The notes beneath the pieces are model-generated. The model saw only the letters and a program-made list of their open reading frames with translations, ran no database searches and was not told where the DNA came from. This document shows positions 1-8,698 of a stretch of 64,000 nt of DNA, piece by piece. Made by a program: the position numbers and the translations under genes. Every line of letters begins with the position of its first letter. The first letter of the stretch is position 1. This stretch comes from Kapaibacterium sp038202665 (lineage in GTDB: Bacteria > Bacteroidota > Ignavibacteria > Kapaibacteriales > Kapaibacteriaceae): NCBI GenBank assembly GCA_038202665.1, contig JBBRES010000001.1, positions 23,771 through 87,770 of the forward strand, given 5' to 3'.

Positions 1-1
1 G

Positions 2-208
2 ATTCGAACGACCGTCACCGATCCGTTGTTTGGCACAACGAAAGAAGAAATCACCTGGAAGTCTGTTGAACCAAAGTACGGACTGCTTCCGCAAGGAACA
101 GACGTCTCCGACATTCCGCGCTCCTACATCTTTGTGGTGGGAGCCAGCGGTACATTCATCCTGCTTGGCCTTGTTATGCTCAAGCGTCAACGAAAGCACA
201 CAACCTAG
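2..208 (+). CDS. C-terminal fragment of a membrane-anchored protein
   Basis: The reading frame is open from the first base, so this is the 3' end of a gene that starts outside the window. The visible 68 residues hold a polar stretch followed by one hydrophobic segment (about residues 43-60 of the fragment) and a basic tail (KRQRK). This is typical of a single C-terminal membrane anchor with a cytoplasmic end. The stop lies 3 bp before the start of the Rieske lipoprotein gene, so the two are probably co-transcribed, and a redox or electron-transfer setting is possible. I do not recognise the family. What is missing upstream would decide its role. Confidence 0.6.
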   Translation: MRTTVTDPLFGTTKEEITWKSVEPKYGLLPQGTDVSDIPRSYIFVVGASGTFILLGLVMLKRQRKHTT

Positions 209-211
209 ATC

Positions 212-703
212 ATGAAGAACGAACACCATCACGATTGCTCGACGTCACGACGGGACTTTCTCTGCAAATCAGCTTCTGTTGGGGCCGCGATTCCGTTCAT
301 CACGATCTCGTCATTGATTGTTGCTTGTGAGAAGCAAGAAGGTCAGGTCGTGAATCCGGGAGTATTTATCACGGTAGACATTTCTACAATTCCCGAATTG
401 GCCGCTGTTCCTAGCATCATTCTTACAAGCGTTACCGGACTGAACAACGGAGACCCTGTTTTCATCTCTCGTGTGACGACGACTGCGTTTACGGTCTTCA
501 CTGGAATTTGCACACACAGTGGCAATCCCATCAATCCGCCTGAAGCACCGCTTGCTCGACTTGTGTGTCCGTACCACAATGCGGAGTTCTCGAAGGCCGA
601 CGGGACCGTACAGAAGCAACCATCATCTGGCTCTGCGCGCAACCTTCCTACGTTTACGGCAACGTTCGATCCATCGAAGAACATTCTGTCGATCACTCCA
701 TAA
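212..703 (+). CDS. Rieske [2Fe-2S] lipoprotein, Tat-type signal
   Basis: This is a 163-residue Rieske-fold iron-sulfur protein. The N-terminus has a twin-arginine stretch (SRRDFL, residues 12-17), then a hydrophobic segment ending in a lipobox-like IVAC with Cys39. This suggests Tat export of a folded protein and lipid anchoring on the outer face of a membrane. The cluster ligands are clear: CTH at 100-102 and CPYH at 119-122, i.e. C-x-H-x16-C-x2-H. It is as short as the ferredoxin-like Rieske proteins and lacks the long body of a cytochrome bc1 Rieske subunit. It follows a membrane-protein fragment by 3 bp, and its stop overlaps the next start (TAATG). Role inferred: electron transfer; partner unknown. 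Confidence 0.8.
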   Translation: MKNEHHHDCSTSRRDFLCKSASVGAAIPFITISSLIVACEKQEGQVVNPGVFITVDISTIPELAAVPSIILTSVTGLNNGDPVFISRVTTTAFTVFTGICTHSGNPINPPEAPLARLVCPYHNAEFSKADGTVQKQPSSGSARNLPTFTATFDPSKNILSITP

Positions 704-1692
704 TGCAAATGCTAGACCTTGCGTTCGACGCCGTTGTCGAGCGGGGCAAACATCTTTCCTCGGTTCTTGCGGCACTGTTCGCGCAGATCAAACCAGATCA
801 AGAAGAAGCCACGGCCATACGACATGAGCTGTACCATCGCATACGTGCGCTTGGCATGCCTTCGTTTTTGCGTGAACGTATTGAACAAGCCTACGGTCCA
901 TCCGTCGCCGAAGCCATCATCTCATCCAGCATGGTCGATGCGCCCGTCTTCATACGTGCGAATACACTTCGTGCTAAAGTTTCGGACGTTCAACAAGCTC
1001 TCCCCGGCTCCATCCTTCGTACAGATTTTGGTTTTGAAGCTCTCGAGATTCCTGAGCCGTATGGACTCTTTCGCACCCAAGCCTATGTAGATGGTTGGTT
1101 CGAACAGCAAGACCTTGCATCGCAGCGCGTGTCTGAAACACTCCGCTTACAACCTGGAATGCGTGTTGTAGATGCCTGTGCCGGCGCCGGCGGCAAGTCG
1201 TTGCACATGGCCGCACTCATGAAGAATACCGGTCGCATCATTGCACTCGATGTGGCCGAAGACAAGCTCAATACGCTACGGAAGCGTGCTGCACATGCAG
1301 GCGTGTCGATCATCGATCCCCGACCAATCTATTCCACCAAGATTATCAAACGCCTTGCCGATTCTGCAGACAGAGTCTTGCTGGACGTGCCATGCTCTGG
1401 AACTGGTGTTTTGCGTCGCAACCCCGACATCATGATTCATACGAGCGAGACATCGCTTCTGGAGTTGCAAGACATTCAAGCCGACATTCTCCGGCGTAAT
1501 GCGCGCAGTGCAAAACCTGGTGGCTTCGTGTGTTATGCAAACTGCAGTGTACTGCCCGAAGAAGGACGCTTGCAGATAGAACGATTCTTACAAGAAAGCG
1601 GCAGTGCCTTTACACTCTTGGAAGAGTGGCAGACATTGCCGCACGAGCTCGATTGCGATGGATTCTACGTTGCACTCATGCAACGGTCATGA
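703..1692 (+). CDS. RsmB/NOL1-type RNA m5C methyltransferase
   Basis: S-adenosylmethionine-dependent RNA cytosine-C5 methyltransferase of the RsmB/NOP2/Sun family. It shows the SAM-binding motif DACAGAGGKS, the motif-IV PCSGTG with its conserved Cys, and the catalytic-Cys motif NCSV followed by LPEE. A basic GVLRRNPDI segment follows PCSGTG, as in RsmB. The N-terminal part is shorter than E. coli RsmB, so a full NusB-like RNA-binding domain looks reduced or absent, and the exact target (16S C967 or another site) cannot be fixed. I chose the ATG at 703 because it overlaps the Rieske stop as TAATG; the longer open frame from 565 would lie inside the upstream gene. It ends convergently, overlapping the next gene by 6 bp. 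Confidence 0.82.
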   Translation: MQMLDLAFDAVVERGKHLSSVLAALFAQIKPDQEEATAIRHELYHRIRALGMPSFLRERIEQAYGPSVAEAIISSSMVDAPVFIRANTLRAKVSDVQQALPGSILRTDFGFEALEIPEPYGLFRTQAYVDGWFEQQDLASQRVSETLRLQPGMRVVDACAGAGGKSLHMAALMKNTGRIIALDVAEDKLNTLRKRAAHAGVSIIDPRPIYSTKIIKRLADSADRVLLDVPCSGTGVLRRNPDIMIHTSETSLLELQDIQADILRRNARSAKPGGFVCYANCSVLPEEGRLQIERFLQESGSAFTLLEEWQTLPHELDCDGFYVALMQRS

Positions 1693-2400
1693 CACGAGAT
1701 AGCGCATGAGTTTGCGTTTTGCAATAGGCAGGATCGTGGCTTCGAACGAAAAATCAAGGTCGGTATCACAAATGAACGTAGCAGGATTCGGCAACTCTTT
1801 GTTCACGGCCACGAGCTCCAACTTTACATCCTCTGGCGCACGCAGCACGACGTCTTCCGTCAATGTGTCAATCTCCACTGTTCGCATCGCGCGGTACTGT
1901 TCATCCTCTGCGGTAAACAACGACATTTCGTATCGCAACACATGGAACAACTGCGCACGGTGCTCGGGGATGAGCACGTATCCTTCGTCACGATACAGCG
2001 GCACAATTCCCACTTCCCCAATCTTCATGTGTTCATTCACAAAGTCGTACACGGCTGCCCCTTCCTCTCTCAAAACCCTCAACTGCGGAAGTGCCCATGT
2101 GATGAGTGCGAACATTTTTTCGATCGACTCGGAGTCGGCAGCCACCGTATCAAAGATCAAAGAATTCTTCTCGAGGTCTACTCCCTTGAGTATTCTTGGC
2201 GAATGTGTTCGGAACTGTTCACCGAGTCGGAGAATGGTTTCCAACATCGACGTCAGTTCCACCACGTCTGTAAAACCTGGATACAGTTTACTATGCCGAA
2301 GGTCCTGAGTGGCGGCATGGAGGGCGGCAAGGACACGATACTGACCCGCTTCTACGTCAGTACCAGCCTTGGTGAAGAGCTCAAGATCGAGATGTGTCAT
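1687..2400 (-). CDS. conserved-looking hypothetical protein, 237 aa
   Basis: I do not recognise a family. The 237-residue product is soluble-looking and acidic, with no signal peptide or membrane segment. The first half looks helical (a run with TSMLETILRLGEQ, then an LREEG segment). The second half is richer in strands and ends in a basic KRKLMRY stretch. Codon use matches its neighbours and the frame is open over its whole length, so it is very likely a real gene. It is transcribed towards the RNA methyltransferase gene, with a 6-bp stop overlap, and divergently from the secreted propeller gene, 70 bp away. No function is proposed. Confidence 0.6.
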   Translation of the reverse strand: MTHLDLELFTKAGTDVEAGQYRVLAALHAATQDLRHSKLYPGFTDVVELTSMLETILRLGEQFRTHSPRILKGVDLEKNSLIFDTVAADSESIEKMFALITWALPQLRVLREEGAAVYDFVNEHMKIGEVGIVPLYRDEGYVLIPEHRAQLFHVLRYEMSLFTAEDEQYRAMRTVEIDTLTEDVVLRAPEDVKLELVAVNKELPNPATFICDTDLDFSFEATILPIAKRKLMRYLVS

Positions 2401-2470
2401 GGAGGCCTCCGTTGAGTATCACGCTACAATGATATAACAATTCTCCCCGCAACTTTGTTACATTTCGGAC

Positions 2471-4630
2471 ATGCACACACTGTACCTCTCTCTCTTCCTC
2501 GCCTTCTTCGTCGTCACAACGCACGCACAACAATGGCAACTCGGTTCGCATTCAAATGGCATTACGTCAATCACGGCTGTGCCGAGCGCATCAACGTTTG
2601 TGACCATTGGAAACGATGGCGTCCTGCACGCTTGGAATCAGCAAACTGGCGCTCCTCTATCTACAATCGCACTGTCGCCAGAGTCAAGCATGATCGGCAG
2701 CTACTTTATGCCACTGCTTCATGCACGCACAGACAGTGCCATGATCTACGTCGTTACGGCCCGGCGCATAAGCTGCGTGCAAGCAGATCTGAGTTCCGTG
2801 TTGTGGACGCTCGATCTTGAACAGGGCTCATTGCAAGACCTTGGTCTTACGACGGTGATAACGGATAGTATGATCTATCAAGACCAGATCTCATCAACCG
2901 TGTTCATCAATCTTCATACCGGCCTGCGTACTACAGCACCTGTTGGTGGACTCCCACAACCCGCCCTTGGAAGTTGTCTGCGCGTAGTGGCAGATAGCAT
3001 CTTTCGCATTCGGTACGAAGACGGCGCTGTACTCGATACGCTTGTGATGCCCAAGACGATCAAGGCCTTTGACGCCACACAAAGTGGCACACTCATGGCT
3101 GTGGCCACCGAAGAGAACACCTACATTGTTGCAGGCGATTCCTTGCATGCTATCGACAGCATCGGTGTTCCAAACTACTTTGGTGAGAGGATCTTGATCT
3201 CTCCTTCTGGCGGTCGCGTGGTAAATGCTCGCGGAATTCTTTGGAACCGATCGAAGAAGTCGAAGTATTCTTTCGACAACGACGACAATGCTCCGTCTTC
3301 AGATCTTCTTACGCATCTCGCGTGGTCCAACAACGAGTCTATCGTGAGTGGCGTGGCGAAGCTTCCATGTTCAAACGGACTGGCCTGTAAGGGCGGATGG
3401 ATGACTGTCTTCAACGCCAACAATGGCACCATTCTTTTTCATCCGATAGGAACGGTTGGCACGTCGTTCGACGCTTCGATTACCGACGATGGCGCGCATG
3501 CCGTTCTTGCTTCGACTGGATTGGTGTCTCTGCGACATGTAGTAGACGGCCGAGTAGTGTTGAATCGATGGCCACTCGCCACTAAAATGTTAGGCGGTAC
3601 TACCTCTCCGACTGCGCAGTATGGAATGTTCGTGCACTTCGACGAAGACACCGGTGGCATCGATCCGATACCGATGATGACACTTCTCGCACCTTCACCG
3701 TCGCAGGCCACGATTGCATTTACAGTGCCTGTTGCAGTGCCTGTCTCTCCGCTCTTTGTCACAGATCGCATGACCTTTACAACCAATACCACCTACGTTG
3801 TAGATGTCCTCAACGGTACTCTTCGCGTTGTGCATGTTGCAACAAGCGCTCAGTCCGACCTTTCTGTGCAGGCCCGTTCTGTGATTCGTTGTACGGGATC
3901 GGTTGTGGCCACGATGGTGGGTAGATCAACGGTGAGCATGATCGACTGTGCTTCATTGCAGCAAGTTGGCGGATTTAATGTGTCAGACTCCGTTGAATCG
4001 ATTGCAGCCGTTCGTGGTACTTCTTGGCTCGTTGCCTCAACCGCGTCGCAGCGTTTCGTTTACGACATGGGCACGAATACCATGCTGGATACCGTAGGCA
4101 TTGGGGTCGACAATATCGGTCGCGCCTTACGCACAAAGCACTTCATTGAAAAGACTGGCGTATTCGTTTCTACCCATGCACTCTCTGCATCATCGCACGA
4201 AATCATTGCAACACGATTGCGAGACGGGTTGATCATACGTCGTGGCGACACGGTGAACACCGACGTTGCAGACCTCTGTGTTTCGCCCAACGGATTTGCC
4301 GTCATCGTAGTTGCGTCGGACGGTCGCGTTACAACTACACGAGGCTTCACTGGTATTGACACTATCGCTGTTGATACGACATCCACGTCGATCGCTGGTG
4401 AGCGACCCTTCGCCGAGGCGAACATCTCGATTTCACAGAGTGTTCTTCATGTCACATCCGTGGATGACTCGATCGTACGAGTAGAGGTGGTAGACATACT
4501 CGGTCGCCTTCTCTACTCCGGCATGGCAGACGAGCACACGGTAAACCTTGCCGCCTTCCCACACCAAGCTCTCTACGTGCGCGTCGTTGGACGCACCCAA
4601 TCATGGACCCACTCGATCATCGCACCATAG
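2471..4630 (+). CDS. secreted beta-propeller protein with type IX sorting domain
   Basis: A 719-residue exported protein. Residues 1-20 form a signal peptide (MHTLYLSLFLAFFVVTTHAQ, cleavage after AQ or nearby). The body has repeated strand-rich WD40/PQQ-like blade motifs, e.g. DGVLHAWNQQTGA, DGAVLDTL and DGRVTTTRG. The last ~75 residues form a type A type IX (Por) sorting domain with VEVVDILGRLLYSG and a terminal strand pair, as in Bacteroidota surface proteins that pass the outer membrane. A second protein of the same design is encoded at 44527-46761. It overlaps the next gene by 28 bp. Ligand or enzymatic activity is not visible; a surface recognition or scaffold role is inferred. Confidence 0.72.
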   Translation: MHTLYLSLFLAFFVVTTHAQQWQLGSHSNGITSITAVPSASTFVTIGNDGVLHAWNQQTGAPLSTIALSPESSMIGSYFMPLLHARTDSAMIYVVTARRISCVQADLSSVLWTLDLEQGSLQDLGLTTVITDSMIYQDQISSTVFINLHTGLRTTAPVGGLPQPALGSCLRVVADSIFRIRYEDGAVLDTLVMPKTIKAFDATQSGTLMAVATEENTYIVAGDSLHAIDSIGVPNYFGERILISPSGGRVVNARGILWNRSKKSKYSFDNDDNAPSSDLLTHLAWSNNESIVSGVAKLPCSNGLACKGGWMTVFNANNGTILFHPIGTVGTSFDASITDDGAHAVLASTGLVSLRHVVDGRVVLNRWPLATKMLGGTTSPTAQYGMFVHFDEDTGGIDPIPMMTLLAPSPSQATIAFTVPVAVPVSPLFVTDRMTFTTNTTYVVDVLNGTLRVVHVATSAQSDLSVQARSVIRCTGSVVATMVGRSTVSMIDCASLQQVGGFNVSDSVESIAAVRGTSWLVASTASQRFVYDMGTNTMLDTVGIGVDNIGRALRTKHFIEKTGVFVSTHALSASSHEIIATRLRDGLIIRRGDTVNTDVADLCVSPNGFAVIVVASDGRVTTTRGFTGIDTIAVDTTSTSIAGERPFAEANISISQSVLHVTSVDDSIVRVEVVDILGRLLYSGMADEHTVNLAAFPHQALYVRVVGRTQSWTHSIIAP

Positions 4631-5013
4631 TCATCTTCGACGGCATTTGCAGCTTGTGCAACGCCTCGGTAGACTTTCTCATCCGTACCGACAAAACCGC
4701 GTCGATACTGTTCGCATCGTTGCAAAGCAATACGGCAAAGGCCATCCTTGCCGAGCATGGATATCATGATGTGCCGGATTCCATCATTGTGCTCGAAAAA
4801 GGTCAGTTACTGACCGAGAGTCAGGCCGTCCTGACCTTGCTGCCCTACCTAACCTTTCCCTGGCCCCTTTTGAGGGTGGCATGGGTGATTCCGCGCTTTG
4901 TGCGGGACCCCGTGTACCGCCTCATAGCCCGTAATCGCTATCGGTGGTTCGGGAAGAAGGCCTCCTGTAGGATCCCAACGCCCGAAGAGCGGTCGCGATT
5001 CCTCGCCGACTGA
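4603..5013 (+). CDS. DCC family thiol-disulfide oxidoreductase-like protein (DUF393)
   Basis: A 136-residue protein of the DCC/DUF393 family, named for its N-terminal DGxCxLC motif; here FDGICSLC is at residues 12-19, with Cys16 and Cys19. The rest follows the family pattern: a FASLQS segment, a DSIIVLE strand, a hydrophobic ALTLLPYL region, and a C-terminal YRLIARNRYRWFG helix followed by one more Cys. Members are predicted thioredoxin-fold oxidoreductases, but substrates are mostly unknown. The start lies inside the 3' end of the upstream type IX cargo gene, so translation may be coupled. A 79-bp gap follows before rpoZ. Confidence 0.85.
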   Translation: MDPLDHRTIVIFDGICSLCNASVDFLIRTDKTASILFASLQSNTAKAILAEHGYHDVPDSIIVLEKGQLLTESQAVLTLLPYLTFPWPLLRVAWVIPRFVRDPVYRLIARNRYRWFGKKASCRIPTPEERSRFLAD

Positions 5014-5049
5014 CCACGGTAAACCCTAGCATTTATCCCCATTTCGTCC

Positions 5050-5057
5050 TATCTTTG
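5050..5057 (+). promoter_or_regulatory. candidate -7 promoter box of rpoZ (TATCTTTG)
   Basis: TATCTTTG matches the Bacteroidota housekeeping -7 consensus TAnnTTTG and lies 35 bp upstream of the rpoZ ATG in a short intergenic gap. No clear -33 TTTG element is present at the expected distance, so the assignment rests on one box and on its position. Confidence 0.4.
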
Positions 5058-5092
5058 TGGCCCTTTTGTCGGTTACCTCCACTTGGAGTCCT

Positions 5093-5404
5093 ATGAGTAC
5101 ATACATCGTCAATCCTGTTGAAGTTCGAGCAGATGAGTCCGCAAAAGGAAGCATCTACAAGTCTATCGTAGCGATGGGCATGCGCGCACGGCAGATCAAC
5201 GACCAGATCAAGACGCAACTCACAGAGCGTATGGCAGATGTTATCGTAGACACGGAAGAGACAGACACTCCGAACTACGATCAGATTGCGATCAGCCGCG
5301 AGTTCGATTCGATCCCGAAGCCAACCTTCCTTGCGATGCGCGAGAAGATGGATGGTAAGATCCACGTCAAAATGGGCGAAGTGCCCGTTCCAACGGTGGA
5401 ATAA
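5093..5404 (+). CDS. rpoZ: RNA polymerase omega subunit
   Basis: A 103-residue protein placed directly before coaBC, the order found for rpoZ in many bacteria. The core motif is present: an N-terminal segment ending in YKSIVAMGMRARQIND, which resembles the omega signature (A..RArqi..), followed by an acidic, strand-forming region and a FLAMREKMDGKI helix. Omega helps fold and hold the beta' subunit. The start at 5093 is chosen because GGAG lies 4 bp upstream, and because the longer frame from 5057 would begin on the promoter box. A strong hairpin follows the stop, so part of transcription may end before coaBC. Confidence 0.7.
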   Translation: MSTYIVNPVEVRADESAKGSIYKSIVAMGMRARQINDQIKTQLTERMADVIVDTEETDTPNYDQIAISREFDSIPKPTFLAMREKMDGKIHVKMGEVPVPTVE

Positions 5405-5424
5405 CTTTTCCAACGCAACTACAT

Positions 5425-5463
5425 CGAGCCATCCGGTCTTTCCGCGATGGCTCGTCTTATTAT
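5425..5463 (+). terminator. hairpin between rpoZ and coaBC, terminator-like
   Basis: CGAGCCATC (5425-5433) pairs with GATGGCTCG (5446-5454). Inside, CGG (5434-5436) can pair with CCG (5442-5444), leaving a TCTTT loop. TCTTATTAT follows. The stem buries an in-frame ATG at 5447, so the next ATG at 5462 is the more likely coaBC start. It may act as a terminator or attenuator. Confidence 0.55.
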
Positions 5464-6703
5464 GAACGTACTTCTAGCCATCACCGGTAGTATTTCGGCA
5501 TACAAGACGCCGTGGCTTGTGCGCGACCTCCGTCGCGCTGGTCACACGGTGCGCATTGTGATGACGGAATCCGCGACGCAGTTCGTAGCGCCATTGGCGC
5601 TTGAAAGTGTGTCGATGCAGCCCGTGATTGTGAATGCGTTCGACCCATCCATCCAAGATCGTGGGTCGTGGCATGTGCACCTCGCTCGGTGGGCCAACGT
5701 CATGTTGATCGCACCGTGCACTGCATCCACACTCGCCCGTCTTGCAAACGGTTTGTGCGACTCTGCTGTGATGACCGTGGCTTGCTCTCTTCCGGCATCA
5801 ACACCACTGTTAGTGGCCCCGGCAATGGACACAGACATGTGGCATCACGCGTCTGTACAACGCAACATCAACCGTATTCAACAGGATGGCATCATCGTCA
5901 TCGCACCCGAAGTAGGCGAGCTCGCGTCAGGGCTGCAAGGGGCAGGGCGATTGGCAGAGCTTGATACGATTGTGCAGACCGTTGCACGCTTTGAGACTGC
6001 AAGCACATCACGTCAACCACTACCGTCAACAACCCAACCAACCGGCATCGCGGGCAAGCGCCTGGTGATCACGGCGGGCCCTACACACGAGGCCATCGAC
6101 GACGTGCGCTACATTGCCAATCGCTCCACAGGAACCATGGGATTTGCTCTCGCAGAAGCTGCACGCGATCGTGGCGCCATCGTCACTTTGATTGCCGGAC
6201 CTGTTTCTGTGTCAACTCCACTTGGTGTAGAACGCATCGATGTGACGAGTGCACAAGAGATGTTTGAACGCACCATGGAGCACGCGGACTACGACGTGGC
6301 AATCTGCGCCGCGGCCGTAGCCGACTATACACCAGTGGAGCGCGTTGTTGGAAAGATCAAGAAGGACCCGCTCGCATCAACATCGGAGTTGGTACTCTCT
6401 CTTCGGCAAACGCAAGACATTCTGGCAACGCTTGGCGAACGAAAACAACAACAGCAAATCCTCGTTGGCTTTGCGCTCGAGAGCACAGATCTGATCAACT
6501 ATGCGATCTCAAAACTCGAGCGCAAGCACGCAGACATGATCGTTGCGAATCTCGCTGGCGGCGAGCGCAGTGGATTCGGAACGGCCGACAACACGATCAC
6601 CCTCATCACACGAACAGCATCACCGGAGTCGTTTCCACCAATGTCCAAACATGCGTGCGCAAACATCATCCTTGATGCGATTGAACGACTACTTCCTTCT
6701 TAA
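5462..6703 (+). CDS. coaBC: bifunctional phosphopantothenoylcysteine decarboxylase / phosphopantothenate-cysteine ligase
   Basis: Two coenzyme A steps in one protein: CTP-dependent joining of 4'-phosphopantothenate to cysteine (CoaB), then FMN-dependent decarboxylation (CoaC). The N-terminal CoaC half starts with the flavoprotein motif LLAITGSISAYK. It contains the HVHLARW catalytic-His segment and APAMDTDMW; the PAMD form, instead of PAMN, is known in this family. The C-terminal CoaB half has TAGPTHEAIDDVRYIANRS, the ADY segment (AAAVADYTP) and a KIKK lysine motif. Length (413 aa) is usual. The start at 5462 is preferred over 5447, which lies in a hairpin stem. It is followed after 21 bp by an ABC-F gene. 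Confidence 0.95.
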   Translation: MNVLLAITGSISAYKTPWLVRDLRRAGHTVRIVMTESATQFVAPLALESVSMQPVIVNAFDPSIQDRGSWHVHLARWANVMLIAPCTASTLARLANGLCDSAVMTVACSLPASTPLLVAPAMDTDMWHHASVQRNINRIQQDGIIVIAPEVGELASGLQGAGRLAELDTIVQTVARFETASTSRQPLPSTTQPTGIAGKRLVITAGPTHEAIDDVRYIANRSTGTMGFALAEAARDRGAIVTLIAGPVSVSTPLGVERIDVTSAQEMFERTMEHADYDVAICAAAVADYTPVERVVGKIKKDPLASTSELVLSLRQTQDILATLGERKQQQQILVGFALESTDLINYAISKLERKHADMIVANLAGGERSGFGTADNTITLITRTASPESFPPMSKHACANIILDAIERLLPS

Positions 6704-6724
6704 GAATCTCATCGGCTTCTCTCT

Positions 6725-8698
6725 GTGATAACTCTCACGAATATCTCCGTCGACCTTGGTAACCGCATGCTCTTTAGTGGCGTGTCGTTCCTTATGCAAC
6801 GCGGAGAACGCATTGGTCTTGTTGGTCGCAATGGCGCAGGCAAGAGTACGCTCCTTCACATCATTGCAGGTGAGCGGAAGCCGTCATCGGGCGAGATCGC
6901 AAAGCAAACAGGAGCCACTATAGGCTTCCTGTCGCAAGACCTCACACTTGACGTCACGTTTACACTTCGCGAGACTGCCATGCAGGCCTTCGACGAAGTA
7001 CTCGCACTTCAAGACCGGATGGATGCCATGCATCACGAGATCATGACGCGTACGGACTATGAGACCGACGACTACATGACGCTTTTGCAGAATCAGCACG
7101 ATGCACACGACCTCTTCGAACGCAAGGGCGGGTCTACGATGCATGCCGATATCGATCGGATTCTTACAGGCCTTGGCTTCATGCCGACCGAATTCGATAA
7201 GCCCCTTGCACAGTTTAGTGGTGGATGGCAGATGCGGGCGGAGTTAGCAAAGCTCTTGCTCCGTCAACCAGACTGCTTGCTACTTGATGAGCCAACGAAT
7301 CACTTGGATATCGACTCCGTGCAGTGGCTCGAAGACTTTTTACGCAACTACGACGGCGCCGTTGTTCTTGTATCGCACGATCGAACATTCCTCGATACCA
7401 TCACGAAGCGCACCATCGAGATCACGCGAACGAAGATCTTCGACATCCCAGCTTCGTATTCGCTGTACGAAGAGATTCGCACAGAGCGCATGGAGCTACA
7501 GCGTGCGGCAGCCGCCAATCAACAACGAGAGCGCGATCGCATTCAGAAGTTCGTTGATAGGTTCCGCTATAAGGCATCGCTTGCAACACGCGTACAATCG
7601 CGTATCAAATCGTTGCAGCGACTCGAAGACGTAGAGATAGACGACGAAGACACGTCATCACTTCGATTCTCCTTCCCGAGTGCCCCACGTAGCGGTCGTG
7701 TTGTTGTGGAATGCGTTGGCATCATTAAGAACTATGGCGAGAAGAAGGTCCTGAAGAACGTGAGCTTCGTTCTAGAGCGCGGAGAGAAGATTGCCTTCCT
7801 TGGAAAGAACGGCGAAGGAAAGTCGACGATGAGTAAGATCATCGGCGGACTTGAAACACTTACTGGCGGAGAACTGATTCTCGGTCATAACGTCTCCATC
7901 GGCTACTACGCACAGCATCAAGCAGAACTTCTTGGCGGACATAACACCGTACTGCAAGTCATGGAGAACGCGTCTCCTCCCGAGATGCGTCCACGCCTTC
8001 GCTCACTTCTCGGCGCCTTCCTCTTTAGCGGCGACGATGTAAACAAGAAAGTAGCCGTTCTCAGTGGTGGTGAGAAATCTCGCCTTGCACTTGCTCGCCT
8101 CCTTCTGCAACCCTACAACCTTCTCATTCTTGACGAGCCAACCAATCACTTGGACATGCTTGCCAAGGAAGTACTCAAGCAATCGCTCATGGATTACGAC
8201 GGATCTATGATTGTGGTGAGTCACGACCGAGACTTCCTTGATTCCCTCACTACCAAGGTTGTGGAGTTCCGTCACGGAAAACTCCAAGAGTTCTTAGGCG
8301 ATGTAGACGACTATCTCAGAGAGGTACGGGAGGGAAGAAGGGCGGAGATCAACGCAACGAGTGACGTGTCCTCAGAAAAGCAAGCAACGATCGTTGAAAA
8401 GAAGCCAGCACCAAGTGTCAAGCAACACGAGCCCATTGAAAAGAAGCCTCTCGTAGGCGATGCGAAGAACGAGGCAAAGAAACTTGCCAAGAGACTATCC
8501 GAGATCGAAGGCCTTGTGGATACGCACGAGAAGAAGATCGCAGAGCTTGATCTCGTTCTCGCCGATGGCGATCTTTACAAGGATGTACCGAAACAAAACG
8601 CTATTCTGGCAGAGCACGCAGAAACGAAGAACAATCTTGACTCGTTGTTGACCGAGTGGACAACCATTACTGAACAACTTGAAGGCCTCCATCAATGA
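6725..8698 (+). CDS. ABC-F family ATPase (ribosome-associated type)
   Basis: A 657-residue soluble protein with two ABC ATPase domains and no membrane domain, the ABC-F layout of proteins such as Uup, EttA and YdiF that act on the ribosome. Domain 1 has Walker A GRNGAGKST, signature FSGGW and Walker B LLLDEPTNHLD. Domain 2 has GKNGEGKST, signature LSGGEKS and LILDEPTNHLD. A linker with a basic RFRYKASLATRVQSR stretch (P-site tRNA-interaction motif) joins them. The C-terminal ~110 residues are charged and predicted coiled-coil, as in Uup/YdiF. The start is GTG at 6725, giving MITLTNISVDLG. It overlaps the next gene by ATGA. A second ABC-F gene lies at 51851. Confidence 0.93.
   Translation: MITLTNISVDLGNRMLFSGVSFLMQRGERIGLVGRNGAGKSTLLHIIAGERKPSSGEIAKQTGATIGFLSQDLTLDVTFTLRETAMQAFDEVLALQDRMDAMHHEIMTRTDYETDDYMTLLQNQHDAHDLFERKGGSTMHADIDRILTGLGFMPTEFDKPLAQFSGGWQMRAELAKLLLRQPDCLLLDEPTNHLDIDSVQWLEDFLRNYDGAVVLVSHDRTFLDTITKRTIEITRTKIFDIPASYSLYEEIRTERMELQRAAAANQQRERDRIQKFVDRFRYKASLATRVQSRIKSLQRLEDVEIDDEDTSSLRFSFPSAPRSGRVVVECVGIIKNYGEKKVLKNVSFVLERGEKIAFLGKNGEGKSTMSKIIGGLETLTGGELILGHNVSIGYYAQHQAELLGGHNTVLQVMENASPPEMRPRLRSLLGAFLFSGDDVNKKVAVLSGGEKSRLALARLLLQPYNLLILDEPTNHLDMLAKEVLKQSLMDYDGSMIVVSHDRDFLDSLTTKVVEFRHGKLQEFLGDVDDYLREVREGRRAEINATSDVSSEKQATIVEKKPAPSVKQHEPIEKKPLVGDAKNEAKKLAKRLSEIEGLVDTHEKKIAELDLVLADGDLYKDVPKQNAILAEHAETKNNLDSLLTEWTTITEQLEGLHQ

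Noticed and set aside
1..20. TTCGAAC tRNA T-loop-like sequence at the window start
   Set aside because: It is in frame within a coding region that runs from base 2, and no acceptor or anticodon arms can be seen.
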